Source of the DNA: Halomicronema sp. CCY15110
GTDB lineage: Bacteria; Cyanobacteriota; Cyanobacteriia; Phormidesmidales; Phormidesmidaceae
NCBI RefSeq assembly: GCF_016888165.1
Contig: NZ_JACSWC010000166.1
Span: 1 to 32,338 of the forward strand
DNA length: 32,338 bases
Direction: 5' to 3'
Below are positions 25,275 through 32,338 of this stretch, piece by piece (positions within the stretch are counted from its first letter, which is position 1; each line of letters begins with the position of its first letter). A program made the position numbers and the translations under genes. Below the pieces are notes generated by a model that made no database searches, had not been told where the DNA came from, and was given only the letters and a program-made list of their open reading frames with translations.

Positions 25275-26444
25275 ATGGCAAGATCAAAAGCGTTTGCTGA
25301 ATATGACGCTTTGCTAGCCTTACCTATGCATTTATTTAATCGATGGTTGTTTTGCCTGGTTCTAGGCATGGTGTTTTGGGGCGGGGGACTCGCCGCCGTT
25401 CCTCCAAGCGCTGAGGCCGCCCCCATGCCCGATTCAACCTTGGTGGCTTATTTGCCACCGGGCAACGCCGTGACCGATGGGCGAGCCCTGTTGCGCTACT
25501 CACTACCGATCGACAATCAAGATATTCGAACGATTCAAAAAGATTTAGAGGGGCTGTCAGAGTGGCTACGGAGCAAGCGTTGGGGACCGATTATCCGTGA
25601 CACCCAAAAAATCGATAAGTTGATTGGCCGCCGCCGCGACAACATCCTGGGGGATGTGCCCGCCGAGCGTCAGGTGCTGGCGGCGCAATACCTTGACGAG
25701 ATTCGAGCCGGGTTGGCACCGATGATCGAAGGCGCACAAGCCAAAAACCGCGAGACGGTTTGGTTGCAGCGCGGCGACCTGCTCGAAAAAGTCGGGATCA
25801 TTGAAGAAATGATGGTCACCGACTTCCCCTTTGAGGTACCCGCAGAATACAGCAACCTGCCTCAGCTCAAGGGCCGCGCCACCGTTGAGTTTGAGACTAA
25901 CAAAGGGACACTGCTAGCAGTGATTGATGGCTACTCTGCACCGGTGACGGGGGGTAACTTCATTGACCTGGTGCAGCGCGGCTTTTATGACGACATGCCG
26001 TTCATTCGGGCCGAAGACTTCTACGTGCTGCAAACGGGGGATCCCGCAGGGCCAGAAGAGGGATTCATCGATCCAAAAACAGGCGAATATCGGGCCGTGC
26101 CCCTCGAAATTTTAGTCAAGGGCGACGAAGAGCCGATCTACGGTGCCACCCTGGAAGAGTTGGGACGCTATCTCGATGATCCAGTATTACCCTTCTCGGC
26201 TTTCGGCGTGATGGGCTTTGCTCGTCCCCCCAATGATGTGAACGGCGGTTCTTCTCAATTCTTCTTCTTCCTGTTTGAACCGGAATTAACGCCCGCCGGG
26301 CTCAACTTGCTGGATGGCCGTTTTGCGGTGTTTGGCTGCGTTGTTGAGAATAAGGAACTCTTGGAGGAATTGGGACAGGGCGATCGCATCGTTTCTGCCA
26401 CCGTGATCGACGGTCTGGAAAACCTCGTACAACCCACAACTTAG
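25275..26444 (+). CDS. Lumenal cyclophilin-type peptidyl-prolyl isomerase (TLP40/CYP38-like)
   Basis: The 389-residue protein has an N-terminal signal (hydrophobic stretch about 23-45, cleavage likely after AEA near 49), then an alpha-helical domain (about 75-180) and a C-terminal cyclophilin domain (about 195-385). This combination is that of TLP40/CYP38 of the thylakoid lumen and its cyanobacterial relatives, which help assemble photosystem II. The active-site Arg (PFIRAEDF) and Gln (LQTGDP) are present; the usual Trp near LDGRF is absent, so catalysis may be weak. The Met at 25326 is an alternative start nearer the signal helix. thiL begins 12 bp downstream. Confidence 0.87.
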   Translation: MARSKAFAEYDALLALPMHLFNRWLFCLVLGMVFWGGGLAAVPPSAEAAPMPDSTLVAYLPPGNAVTDGRALLRYSLPIDNQDIRTIQKDLEGLSEWLRSKRWGPIIRDTQKIDKLIGRRRDNILGDVPAERQVLAAQYLDEIRAGLAPMIEGAQAKNRETVWLQRGDLLEKVGIIEEMMVTDFPFEVPAEYSNLPQLKGRATVEFETNKGTLLAVIDGYSAPVTGGNFIDLVQRGFYDDMPFIRAEDFYVLQTGDPAGPEEGFIDPKTGEYRAVPLEILVKGDEEPIYGATLEELGRYLDDPVLPFSAFGVMGFARPPNDVNGGSSQFFFFLFEPELTPAGLNLLDGRFAVFGCVVENKELLEELGQGDRIVSATVIDGLENLVQPTT

Positions 26445-26456
26445 GGAGTCATTTTC

Positions 26457-27455
26457 ATGGATCAGCCGACTGTGGCTGAACTCGGTGAGCTGGAGTTGCT
26501 AAGGCGGCTCCAGCCTTTTTGTGAGGCTGCCTTATTGGGGGATGATGCAGCGGTGTTGCCCCCACGATCGCAGGCCACCGTCATCACCACTGACATGCTG
26601 GTCGATGGCGTTCACTTTAGCGATCTCACTACGCCCCCCCATGCCATTGGCTGGCGGGCGATCGCCGCTAACCTATCGGACTTGGCCGCCATGGGGGCAG
26701 TCCCGACTGAGATCACCGTTGGGCTCGCGCTACCCGGCACCACCCCCGTCCCATGGGTCGAGGAAGTCTATCAGGGGATGCACGCTTGTCTCCAGCAATA
26801 TGGGGGCAAAATTGTCGGCGGCGACCTGGTGCGATCGCCCCAACCCGTCCTCGCCATTACCGCTTTAGGGATAGTCGCCCCTCAGCGGGTGATTCGCCGC
26901 GATCGCGCCCAATCGGGACAGGTCATCCTCGCGACGGGGTGGCACGGGGCCGCGCGCGCGGGACTGGAACTGCTGTTACACCCAGAAACGGCAACGCCGC
27001 TCTCTGAGCGCGATCGCCAAGCCTGCATCCAGGCCCATCAATATCCGGTGCCCCGATTAGATGTGGTGGCTTTGTTTGAGGCTCTGGAAGATTCTGAATT
27101 TGAAGCGATCGCGGGCATGGACAGCAGTGACGGTCTGGCCAACGCCGTGCTCTGGCTCTGCCAAGCCAGTGGAGTGGGAGCCAAGTTGATGCGATCGCGC
27201 TTGCCCTTGCCGCCTGCTTTGACGCCCTGGCTCAACGACGCCACCGCTTTGGACTGGTGCCTCTATGGGGGCGAAGACTTTGAGTTGGTGCTGTGTTTGC
27301 CCGCCGACACCGCATTGGAATTGTTGTCTGTGTTGGGGCCAGCCGCCAGCATCATCGGCACTGTGGAAGCAGGCTCCGACGTGGTGCTGGTAGACGATGT
27401 GGGCGATCAGCCCGACCTCACGCTGACTTGGGAAAGCTGTTTTCAGCATTTTTAA
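26457..27455 (+). CDS. thiL: Thiamine-monophosphate kinase
   Basis: ThiL phosphorylates thiamine monophosphate to the cofactor thiamine diphosphate. The 332-residue protein has LGDDAAVLP (28-35), TTDMLVDGVHF (44-54), the ANLSDLAAMGA helix, GGDLVRSP and a C-terminal GMDSSDGLANA and YGGEDFELV. These are the substrate- and Mg-ATP-binding motifs of the PurM/ThiL fold. GGGAG lies before the ATG and the gap to the cyclophilin gene is 12 bp, so the two are surely co-transcribed. Length and ends are normal. Confidence 0.95.
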   Translation: MDQPTVAELGELELLRRLQPFCEAALLGDDAAVLPPRSQATVITTDMLVDGVHFSDLTTPPHAIGWRAIAANLSDLAAMGAVPTEITVGLALPGTTPVPWVEEVYQGMHACLQQYGGKIVGGDLVRSPQPVLAITALGIVAPQRVIRRDRAQSGQVILATGWHGAARAGLELLLHPETATPLSERDRQACIQAHQYPVPRLDVVALFEALEDSEFEAIAGMDSSDGLANAVLWLCQASGVGAKLMRSRLPLPPALTPWLNDATALDWCLYGGEDFELVLCLPADTALELLSVLGPAASIIGTVEAGSDVVLVDDVGDQPDLTLTWESCFQHF

Positions 27456-27492
27456 TCCAGCTAGGCTGCCAGTGAGGGCCGGGAGCCGCCCA

Positions 27493-28188
27493 TTAGCTTT
27501 CGCGCAACACGTACCCCACACCCCGCACCGTTTGGATCAACCGTTTGTCATTGTCGCTGTCAATTTTGAGTCGCAGATAGCGCACATAGACCTCAATCAC
27601 GTTCGAGGCACCGACAAAGTCGTAACCCCAAACGTTTTCCAAAATTTGCTCCCGCGCCAACACCTCTCGCGGATGCTCCATCAGATAACGGAGCAATTCA
27701 AATTCCTTGGTGGTCAACTCGATCAGGCGATTGTTGCGGGATGCGGTGCGGGTGCCCACATCCAGCGTCAGGTCAGCAAAACGCAGTTGCTCCGCCGTGG
27801 TGTCACCCGGTTGTAGATAAATCTGCACAATTTTCAAAAAAGCATCGGCCTGGAAAGGCTTCAGACAGTAATCGTCTGCTCCGGCCTCTAGGCAGGCAAT
27901 GCGATCGTCCAACGTATCCCGCGCCATCAGCATGAGTAAGGGCATACAAAACTGCTCACTACGTAGCTTTTGGCAAACCGCGAGCCCCGATTCACCCTCC
28001 AGCAGGCGATCAATGATGATCAGCGCCGGCCGCGATCGCTGTGCTTGGGCCATCCCCTGCTTGCCTGTAGTAGCCGTGCTCACACCATATCCCGCCTCGA
28101 CCAAATCATGACTGAGCCGATCGGTGAGATCAGCATTCGCGCAGATCAGTAAAACCTGAGGCACCGCATCAATCGCATTACTATCCAT
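27493..28188 (-). CDS. nblR: NblR-like OmpR-family response regulator with atypical receiver
   Basis: From the ATG at 28188 the protein has 231 residues. The receiver has phospho-acceptor Asp60 (IIIDRLLEGESG) and Lys110 (CLKPF). The acidic pocket, usually E/D-D, is Cys16-Ala17-Asn18, and the switch Thr is Met88. The DNA-binding domain has LTTKEFELLRYLMEHPREV, ILENVWGYDF, NVIEVYVRYLRLKI and RGVGYVLRES. The overall sequence is most like cyanobacterial NblR, which controls phycobilisome breakdown and survival in nutrient or light stress and is reported to work without phosphorylation. No kinase is adjacent. The gene is convergent with thiL, 37 bp apart. Confidence 0.7.
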   Translation of the reverse strand: MDSNAIDAVPQVLLICANADLTDRLSHDLVEAGYGVSTATTGKQGMAQAQRSRPALIIIDRLLEGESGLAVCQKLRSEQFCMPLLMLMARDTLDDRIACLEAGADDYCLKPFQADAFLKIVQIYLQPGDTTAEQLRFADLTLDVGTRTASRNNRLIELTTKEFELLRYLMEHPREVLAREQILENVWGYDFVGASNVIEVYVRYLRLKIDSDNDKRLIQTVRGVGYVLRES

Positions 28189-28483
28189 AACTGCTAGGAC
28201 TCCCAACCCGGTTGGTAATGATCATTCAACCTGTCATGCGGGCAATCGCGACCCAGCATGTTCGGGTCATCCACAATTCAGCCATTCATAGTAGCTGAGT
28301 TATGAGATCTGCACCATGGGCGATCTCAGTGTTCGAGAACAGGCTTGAAACTAAGATACCTGCTAGACCAAATTTCGCCGCCGCTCAATTCTCAAAGCGA
28401 GAAGGTTGGGCAAAGTCGAAACCGGGTTAATAAGTTTAGGGATACGATTAGGCGGCAGAATCCTGAACAGCGATCGCCATCCC

Positions 28484-29401
28484 TTAAGGCAATTCCACCG
28501 AGGTCGGCTTGGCAATGTGCGGCAGCCCCCAGCCTAATTTCTCACGTAGGACTCGAAAGAACTCGGGCGACCCTAGACGAATGAACTTGGCGGGATAGGG
28601 CGAGGGTTCCGTCGCCACCCAATCTTCGGGCATCACATAGGAACCGGCATTACCATCCACCACCATGACTAACGGGTCAGTATTCGCCGCGGTGATTTTC
28701 ACCGGCTCCGAATCAGGGAAGACGATACCACGTGACGCCAACGAATGCGGACAGATGGGAATCAATTGGGTCACGGATACCCCTGGCGTAATCACCGGAC
28801 CACCCGCCGATAGCGAATAGGCTGTAGACCCCGTGGGCGTCGAGATAATTACGCCATCCGCCGCAATATCGACTGGCGCATGATTGCCCACTGACACCTC
28901 AAAATGGCACATGCTGGTGAGCGGCTCGCGATGCAACACCATCTCATTCAGACAGAGCGCTTCCCAGACAGTGTGGTCGGCATGGCAAACCTTGACCACA
29001 ATCATGGAGCGTTCTTCGACGCGGTAATTGCCCGCCAACACCTGCTCCATTGCCCTGGGCAACTGATTCAGATATGCCTCCGTCAAAAAGCCCATATGCC
29101 CGGTGTTGACGGTCAGTAGCGGAATACCAGCCGGAGCGACTTGGCGAAAGGCGGATAAAACTGTACCATCACCGCCTAAGACCACCGCAAATGCCATGTC
29201 TTCGTCAAAGTGCGGTGGAATCAGGCTATCAATGGGCGTGTGACAAATCGGGCCGGTCGGACTGGAATATCCCAGCAACCCCCCTAAGCCATTAGCCATG
29301 TGAACTTCACAGCCTTTCATGACCAATTTTTCACGCCAGAGTTCAGCCGCCTCTTGAGCGGCTGGCTTCATATCATTGAAAATAATCCCAACCTTGGGCA
29401 C
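28484..29401 (-). CDS. nadK: NAD kinase
   Basis: NadK makes NADP from NAD and ATP. The 305-residue protein has [14 protein letters not shown] (GGDGT near residues 75-80), [21 protein letters not shown] and the hallmark [22 protein letters not shown]. The late [10 protein letters not shown] and VVDGNAG complete the fold. Cyanobacteria often have two NadK paralogues; this one has the N-terminal [15 protein letters not shown] form. The 295 bp upstream of nblR's start to this gene (28189-28483) contain nothing further that I can support. Confidence 0.94.
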   Translation of the reverse strand: MPKVGIIFNDMKPAAQEAAELWREKLVMKGCEVHMANGLGGLLGYSSPTGPICHTPIDSLIPPHFDEDMAFAVVLGGDGTVLSAFRQVAPAGIPLLTVNTGHMGFLTEAYLNQLPRAMEQVLAGNYRVEERSMIVVKVCHADHTVWEALCLNEMVLHREPLTSMCHFEVSVGNHAPVDIAADGVIISTPTGSTAYSLSAGGPVITPGVSVTQLIPICPHSLASRGIVFPDSEPVKITAANTDPLVMVVDGNAGSYVMPEDWVATEPSPYPAKFIRLGSPEFFRVLREKLGWGLPHIAKPTSVELP

Positions 29402-29716
29402 GCGTCACGTCCAGAGGGTCTAAACAAAACTTGAGTGGCTACCTGAAGGTTGCAGCCGCTCGTTGGCAAAACCAAGCCACAATTGTAATTGCTGCTGTGA
29501 TTCACCTATCTCATTAGGCTACCGCCTTTTTTGCCTGGTTGCTGAGTTGTAGCAAAATTCCTTCTGCAGTCGATCGCCGCCCGACCGCCCCCGAAACGCC
29601 TCTCTAACATCGCCGGACGCGAAGACTGGGAACATTGCCGATGCCACTGGGCGTCGCCCCATCCGCCAGGAGCGCAGCCCGTTCGACTGCTCTTCCAGCC
29701 AGCGGCGATCGCCGTT
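29402..29716. other. Spacer without recognisable gene
   Basis: The 315 bp between rca and nadK show no family-like frame on either strand and no clear terminator. A 96-codon minus-strand frame from 29796 to 29506 enters it but begins inside rca and has skewed, basic composition. Confidence 0.5.
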
Positions 29717-31030
29717 TCACGTTTGCCCCGTCGTCCCCGCTGGACGCTGAATGATTTCCTCCAGTACCCGTTGCCGGTTTTGGGGATCGACGCCAATCAG
29801 CCGCACATACTCATCAGGAAAACTGACTAAACAGTGCTCCAGCGCCGCGATCGCTTCGTCCGGGTTTTGCGTTTTGATCGTGGTGCAACTCTGCCAGGAA
29901 TTGGTGCGAAATCGGCGCTGATCCACATGTTCCGCACTAATGCGATAGCCCTGCTGCAATAGCGACTGCACCTGGCGCACGGTCTCGGGTGACAACGCCG
30001 CAGTCGGCCCCGATGGCGGGGGCGATGACGGGGTGACCGCAGTCGGGGCATTCCCTGTACTTGATTCAGGAGTAGTGTCGGGTGTCGCCTCGTAGGCACG
30101 ATAGAAACTGGCGGGAGGTGGCGACGCCGTCGGGTGAGCCGGCGATCGCTCCCGCAAGGCCCGGTTATATTGATCCGCCAACCGCATTTCTTGCAGGTAG
30201 CGCTGCTCGTTGACCATCTGCTGCCCGACTTGTAGCAGGTGCTCCAAGGAAAACTGTGGCTGGGGAAAATGTAGGGGTTCCGCCGCATTCACCACCCGAC
30301 TCGACACCTGTTGAATGCCGACAGCATGAATGAAGTCGCGCACCTGCTCGTCATAAATGCGCGCCCGCAGCGCCCCGTAAAAATCGATCGCCTGTTGGGG
30401 AAACGTATCCACCAGTTGCTCAATCGCCGCTGCTCCCAGATTGTCAGGGGCAAAGATGCCGCCCACAATGCCGACGCGATCGCGGCGATCGGGCTGCCAG
30501 TAAAACTTTTCCATGCGGCCATCCCGCACGAGGGGTTCATACAGGGTGGCAAAGTCATTACCCGTGACAATGACTGGCACCCGTTGAACAGGCTTGTCAT
30601 CATAGCTGCCGGGCAACTGCACATTCGTCGGATTGTCGGCAATATTCATCAGCGTGTTGTTCACCAACTGGGTGTTGACGGTATATTGCGTCATCGCGTC
30701 AAACCGTCCTGCCCCCGCATCCAAGTCGTTGATCATCAGCACGGCCATCACGCCCCGCACCCGCACCAGTTCCGCCGCTTCGCGATAGCGCAGACGAATG
30801 AGCCGGGCCGGATCGCCCGCATCGGGACTTTCTAACTCGCCACCGGAGATGTGAACGACTTCAATGCCCATCTGCTCGTAGACCAGCTCGCACTGAAAGG
30901 TCTTGCCTTCGCCTTTACGTCCGTGGACACCCAAAATTACCGGCACTCTGACCCCATCGAGGTTGAGGTAATTTTTGGTGATGTGAACCGCGAGTTTGTC
31001 CAAAAAGCGCGGCGAAATGTAGTAATTCAT
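29717..31030 (-). CDS. rca: Rubisco activase with C-terminal small-subunit-like (SSUL) domain
   Basis: The AAA+ enzyme remodels inhibited Rubisco. The 437-residue protein has a P-loop GRKGEGKT (37-44), Walker B AVLMINDLDAGAGR (96-109), sensor VPVIVTGNDF and the arginine-containing DGRMEKFYWQPDRRDR, all typical of green-type Rca. After a Pro/Ser/Thr-rich linker (about 296-345) comes an SSUL domain (about 346-428) with RISAEHVDQRRFRTNSWQSC and Cys382/Cys400. Related SSUL domains of CcmM bind Rubisco and are redox-controlled; in cyanobacterial Rca the domain is known to target it to the carboxysome. No Rubisco genes lie nearby. A minus-strand regulator precedes it by 112 bp. Confidence 0.95.
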   Translation of the reverse strand: MNYYISPRFLDKLAVHITKNYLNLDGVRVPVILGVHGRKGEGKTFQCELVYEQMGIEVVHISGGELESPDAGDPARLIRLRYREAAELVRVRGVMAVLMINDLDAGAGRFDAMTQYTVNTQLVNNTLMNIADNPTNVQLPGSYDDKPVQRVPVIVTGNDFATLYEPLVRDGRMEKFYWQPDRRDRVGIVGGIFAPDNLGAAAIEQLVDTFPQQAIDFYGALRARIYDEQVRDFIHAVGIQQVSSRVVNAAEPLHFPQPQFSLEHLLQVGQQMVNEQRYLQEMRLADQYNRALRERSPAHPTASPPPASFYRAYEATPDTTPESSTGNAPTAVTPSSPPPSGPTAALSPETVRQVQSLLQQGYRISAEHVDQRRFRTNSWQSCTTIKTQNPDEAIAALEHCLVSFPDEYVRLIGVDPQNRQRVLEEIIQRPAGTTGQT

Positions 31031-31142
31031 GGGCCATTGAAAAGTCAGGCGATCGTCATCCGCCGGTCAACACAGCAGACTTACCCATTATCCAGGGTGA
31101 ATGACACGCAATGAGCGGTCATTGCCGGTATTCAGTCGCGAT

Positions 31143-31814
31143 TTATTCCACTAAATGATGATCCATGGCAAATCGCACCAGTTCAGCTCGGTTGCTGGTG
31201 TCGGTTTTGCGCAGCAGGTTAGTAACGTACTTTTCAATCGTACGGGGACTGAGGAAGAGGGTCGCGGCAATTTGCGCGTTGGACATGCCTTCAGAAAGCA
31301 AATCTAAAACGGACTGCTCGCGATCGGTCAACGAAAAATGATCGGCTAGCACCGAGCCTGGCATGGGTAACAAGGGCGACGGAGCCGCAACTGGCAGGGG
31401 TTCTGGCACTTGCTGATATTGCAGCCAGGCGGTTTGAATGAGCTGCGATCGCGCTAGCAGATTTTTCACCACAGCGCCCACTTCTGGCAGCTCAAACGGT
31501 TTTTCAATATACACGTCACAGCCCGACTGGTAGCCCTGCACCCGCTCTTGCGTCTGGGTACGCGCCGTCAAAAAGATGACCGGCAAGAGCCGCCAAGCGG
31601 GTTGCTGCCGCAGACTCTTGAGAAAAGCAAAACCGTCAATGCGCGGCATACTGATGTCGGTGATGACGAGTTGTGGCTGAGATTGGCTAATCAGTTCCAA
31701 CGCTTGCCAGCCGTCTTCGGCCATCACGACGATGTAGCCCTCTAGCTCTAGATAATCTTTTAGCGAGAGTCGGATACCCGCGTCATCGTCTACTACTAGA
31801 ATTGTGAGTGGCAT
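31143..31814 (-). CDS. Ycf29-like response regulator (receiver plus LuxR-type helix-turn-helix)
   Basis: The 223-residue protein has a full receiver with the acidic triad Asp9-Asp11, phospho-acceptor Asp53 (ITDISMPRIDG), Thr in FLTART and Lys in IEKPF. A linker (about 125-160) leads to a LuxR/NarL helix-turn-helix, SLTDREQSVLDLLSEGMSNAQIA and LSPRTIEKYVTNLLRK. The YQSGCDVYIEKPFEL form and domain order are like Ycf29 of red-algal plastids and its cyanobacterial relatives. No kinase is linked, and its targets are unknown. The rca gene lies 112 bp downstream on the same strand, so joint transcription is possible. A weak hairpin (31108-31125) sits between them. Confidence 0.85.
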   Translation of the reverse strand: MPLTILVVDDDAGIRLSLKDYLELEGYIVVMAEDGWQALELISQSQPQLVITDISMPRIDGFAFLKSLRQQPAWRLLPVIFLTARTQTQERVQGYQSGCDVYIEKPFELPEVGAVVKNLLARSQLIQTAWLQYQQVPEPLPVAAPSPLLPMPGSVLADHFSLTDREQSVLDLLSEGMSNAQIAATLFLSPRTIEKYVTNLLRKTDTSNRAELVRFAMDHHLVE

Positions 31815-31945
31815 AGGCTTGAGCAGCGCAGCAACAAATCGAACGCTAAATAATTTCCCTTATCTACAGGCTAAGGGCTAGAGATAAGCTTCTTGTGTAT
31901 TTGTTGCTGAAGTTCAATAAACTTTTTGTCGCATGATAATTGCAT

Positions 31946-31981
31946 GAAAGGGTGAGGACGCGATCGTGTCCTCACCCTTTC
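31946..31981. repeat. Long hairpin, 36 bp, with GCGATCGT core
   Basis: Arms GAAAGGGTGAGGAC (31946-31959) and GTCCTCACCCTTTC (31968-31981) are perfectly complementary, and the 8-base centre CGCGATCG-like sequence pairs further with one G-T mismatch. It lies between the start of the Ycf29-like gene and the end of the RND gene at the window edge, both minus-strand. No T tract follows on either side, so it may be a factor-assisted terminator or a structural repeat. The rest of 31815-32227 shows no gene. Confidence 0.8.
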
Positions 31982-32227
31982 GCCGATTTACAGGCAGCCA
32001 AAAAGGCCCCAAAGCTAGCAAAGATACAGTAGTCAGATGTCAAGTTGGGTGAGGCTCTTTCCTGTAATCAGGATCAAACGGCTGTCCTTTCTTCACCACG
32101 GCTCAGGCTGAACGTCTCTGCAAATTTGGCCTAGATACCCTCAAGACCATTTTTAGAATGAAATAGCTCTGGCATCCTCCTGCTTTCTCCTGCGGCTCAC
32201 ACCGCCGCTGATTCTGCCTGGGGGCGA

Positions 32228-32338
32228 TCACGCTTTTGCAGCAGGTAGTTTCCCCCAGGTTGCTGCCCTCTTGGTCAGTAGAAACGCGGCAGGTACAAAG
32301 TACAGGGCCAGCAGCGTGGCCCCAGAAATACCCCCCGC
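32228..32338 (-). CDS. C-terminal end of an RND efflux permease (start outside window)
   Basis: The minus-strand frame is open from the window edge and stops with TGA at 32230-32228. Its 36 residues begin AGGISGATLLALYFVPAAF, the last transmembrane helix of AcrB/HAE-type pumps (pattern GG..gATxLALffVPvfF), followed by a short basic tail, LLTKRAATWGKLPAAKA. It is distinct from the pump at 3626, whose last helix reads GGLLLSTLLTLVVVPVVYSF. Only the tail is visible, so substrate class cannot be given. Confidence 0.75.
   Translation of the reverse strand, partial: AGGISGATLLALYFVPAAFLLTKRAATWGKLPAAKA

Noticed and set aside
30311-30835. A 174-codon open frame on the plus strand
   Set aside because: It is the reverse-strand shadow of the Rubisco activase gene, whose motifs are unmistakable.
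31108-31125. GCAATGA-GCGG-TCATTGC hairpin after the Ycf29-like gene
   Set aside because: The stem is perfect but short and AT-rich, and no T run follows, so it is mentioned only as a weak structure.
1-32338. CRISPR arrays, tRNA genes and insertion sequences
   Set aside because: I found no regularly spaced repeats, cloverleaf-like sequence or transposase-like frame. The many GCGATCGC sites are the dispersed HIP1 motif, not an array.

Overview
The window comes from a cyanobacterium. The evidence is the very frequent HIP1-type octamer GCGATCGC and a gene set typical of that group: a Rubisco activase with a C-terminal small-subunit-like domain, an NblR-type regulator, a DUF2854 protein, a TLP40/CYP38-like cyclophilin, the efp-accB pair and a Ycf29-like regulator. 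Rubisco activase favours a filamentous or otherwise Rca-bearing lineage. Coding density is moderate and nearly all genes are intact. I see no tRNA, rRNA, CRISPR array, insertion sequence or phage gene.

Left part (1-8854, + strand): the 3' end of a LysR regulator, then about 400 bp of decayed genes (an ACR3-type arsenite permease fragment and a MerR-type fragment), then a metal-efflux locus. This locus encodes an RND periplasmic adaptor with a Met-rich YtkA/FixH-like tail, a small lipoprotein made of the same domain, an RND permease, and an OmpR-type regulator overlapping its histidine kinase. Repeats TTTCAT-N5-TTTCAC lie just before the adaptor and resemble the copper regulator (CopR) site of Synechocystis. 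The simplest reading is a self-regulated Cu/Ag-type (or Ni-type) efflux locus.

Middle part (8872-12883, - strand): the most unusual block. A bacteriohemerythrin gene with its own terminator is followed, after an AT-rich spacer, by a compact run: single-domain protoglobin, roadblock/LC7 protein, MglA-like small GTPase, PATAN/DUF4388 protein and possibly a 66-residue membrane protein. Gas- or redox-binding proteins thus sit directly beside a GTPase polarity-type switch and a domain known to contact type IV pilus motors. The hemerythrin has Asn in place of one iron-ligand His.

13152-19875 (- strand): Tat-exported PhoX-type phosphatase, MoxR AAA+ ATPase, RibF with a long insertion, a metallo-beta-lactamase-fold hydrolase and SurE. 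20217-27455 (both strands): pheS, a HAD hydrolase, a perfect 40-bp palindrome centred on GCGATCGC, a DUF2854 protein, a ligase-associated-type exonuclease, accB, efp, a lumenal cyclophilin and thiL. 27493-32338 (- strand): an NblR-like regulator with a degenerate acidic pocket, NAD kinase, Rubisco activase, a Ycf29-like regulator and, at the edge, the C-terminal end of a second RND transporter.

Functional calls rest on sequence motifs recognised by eye. No database search was possible.
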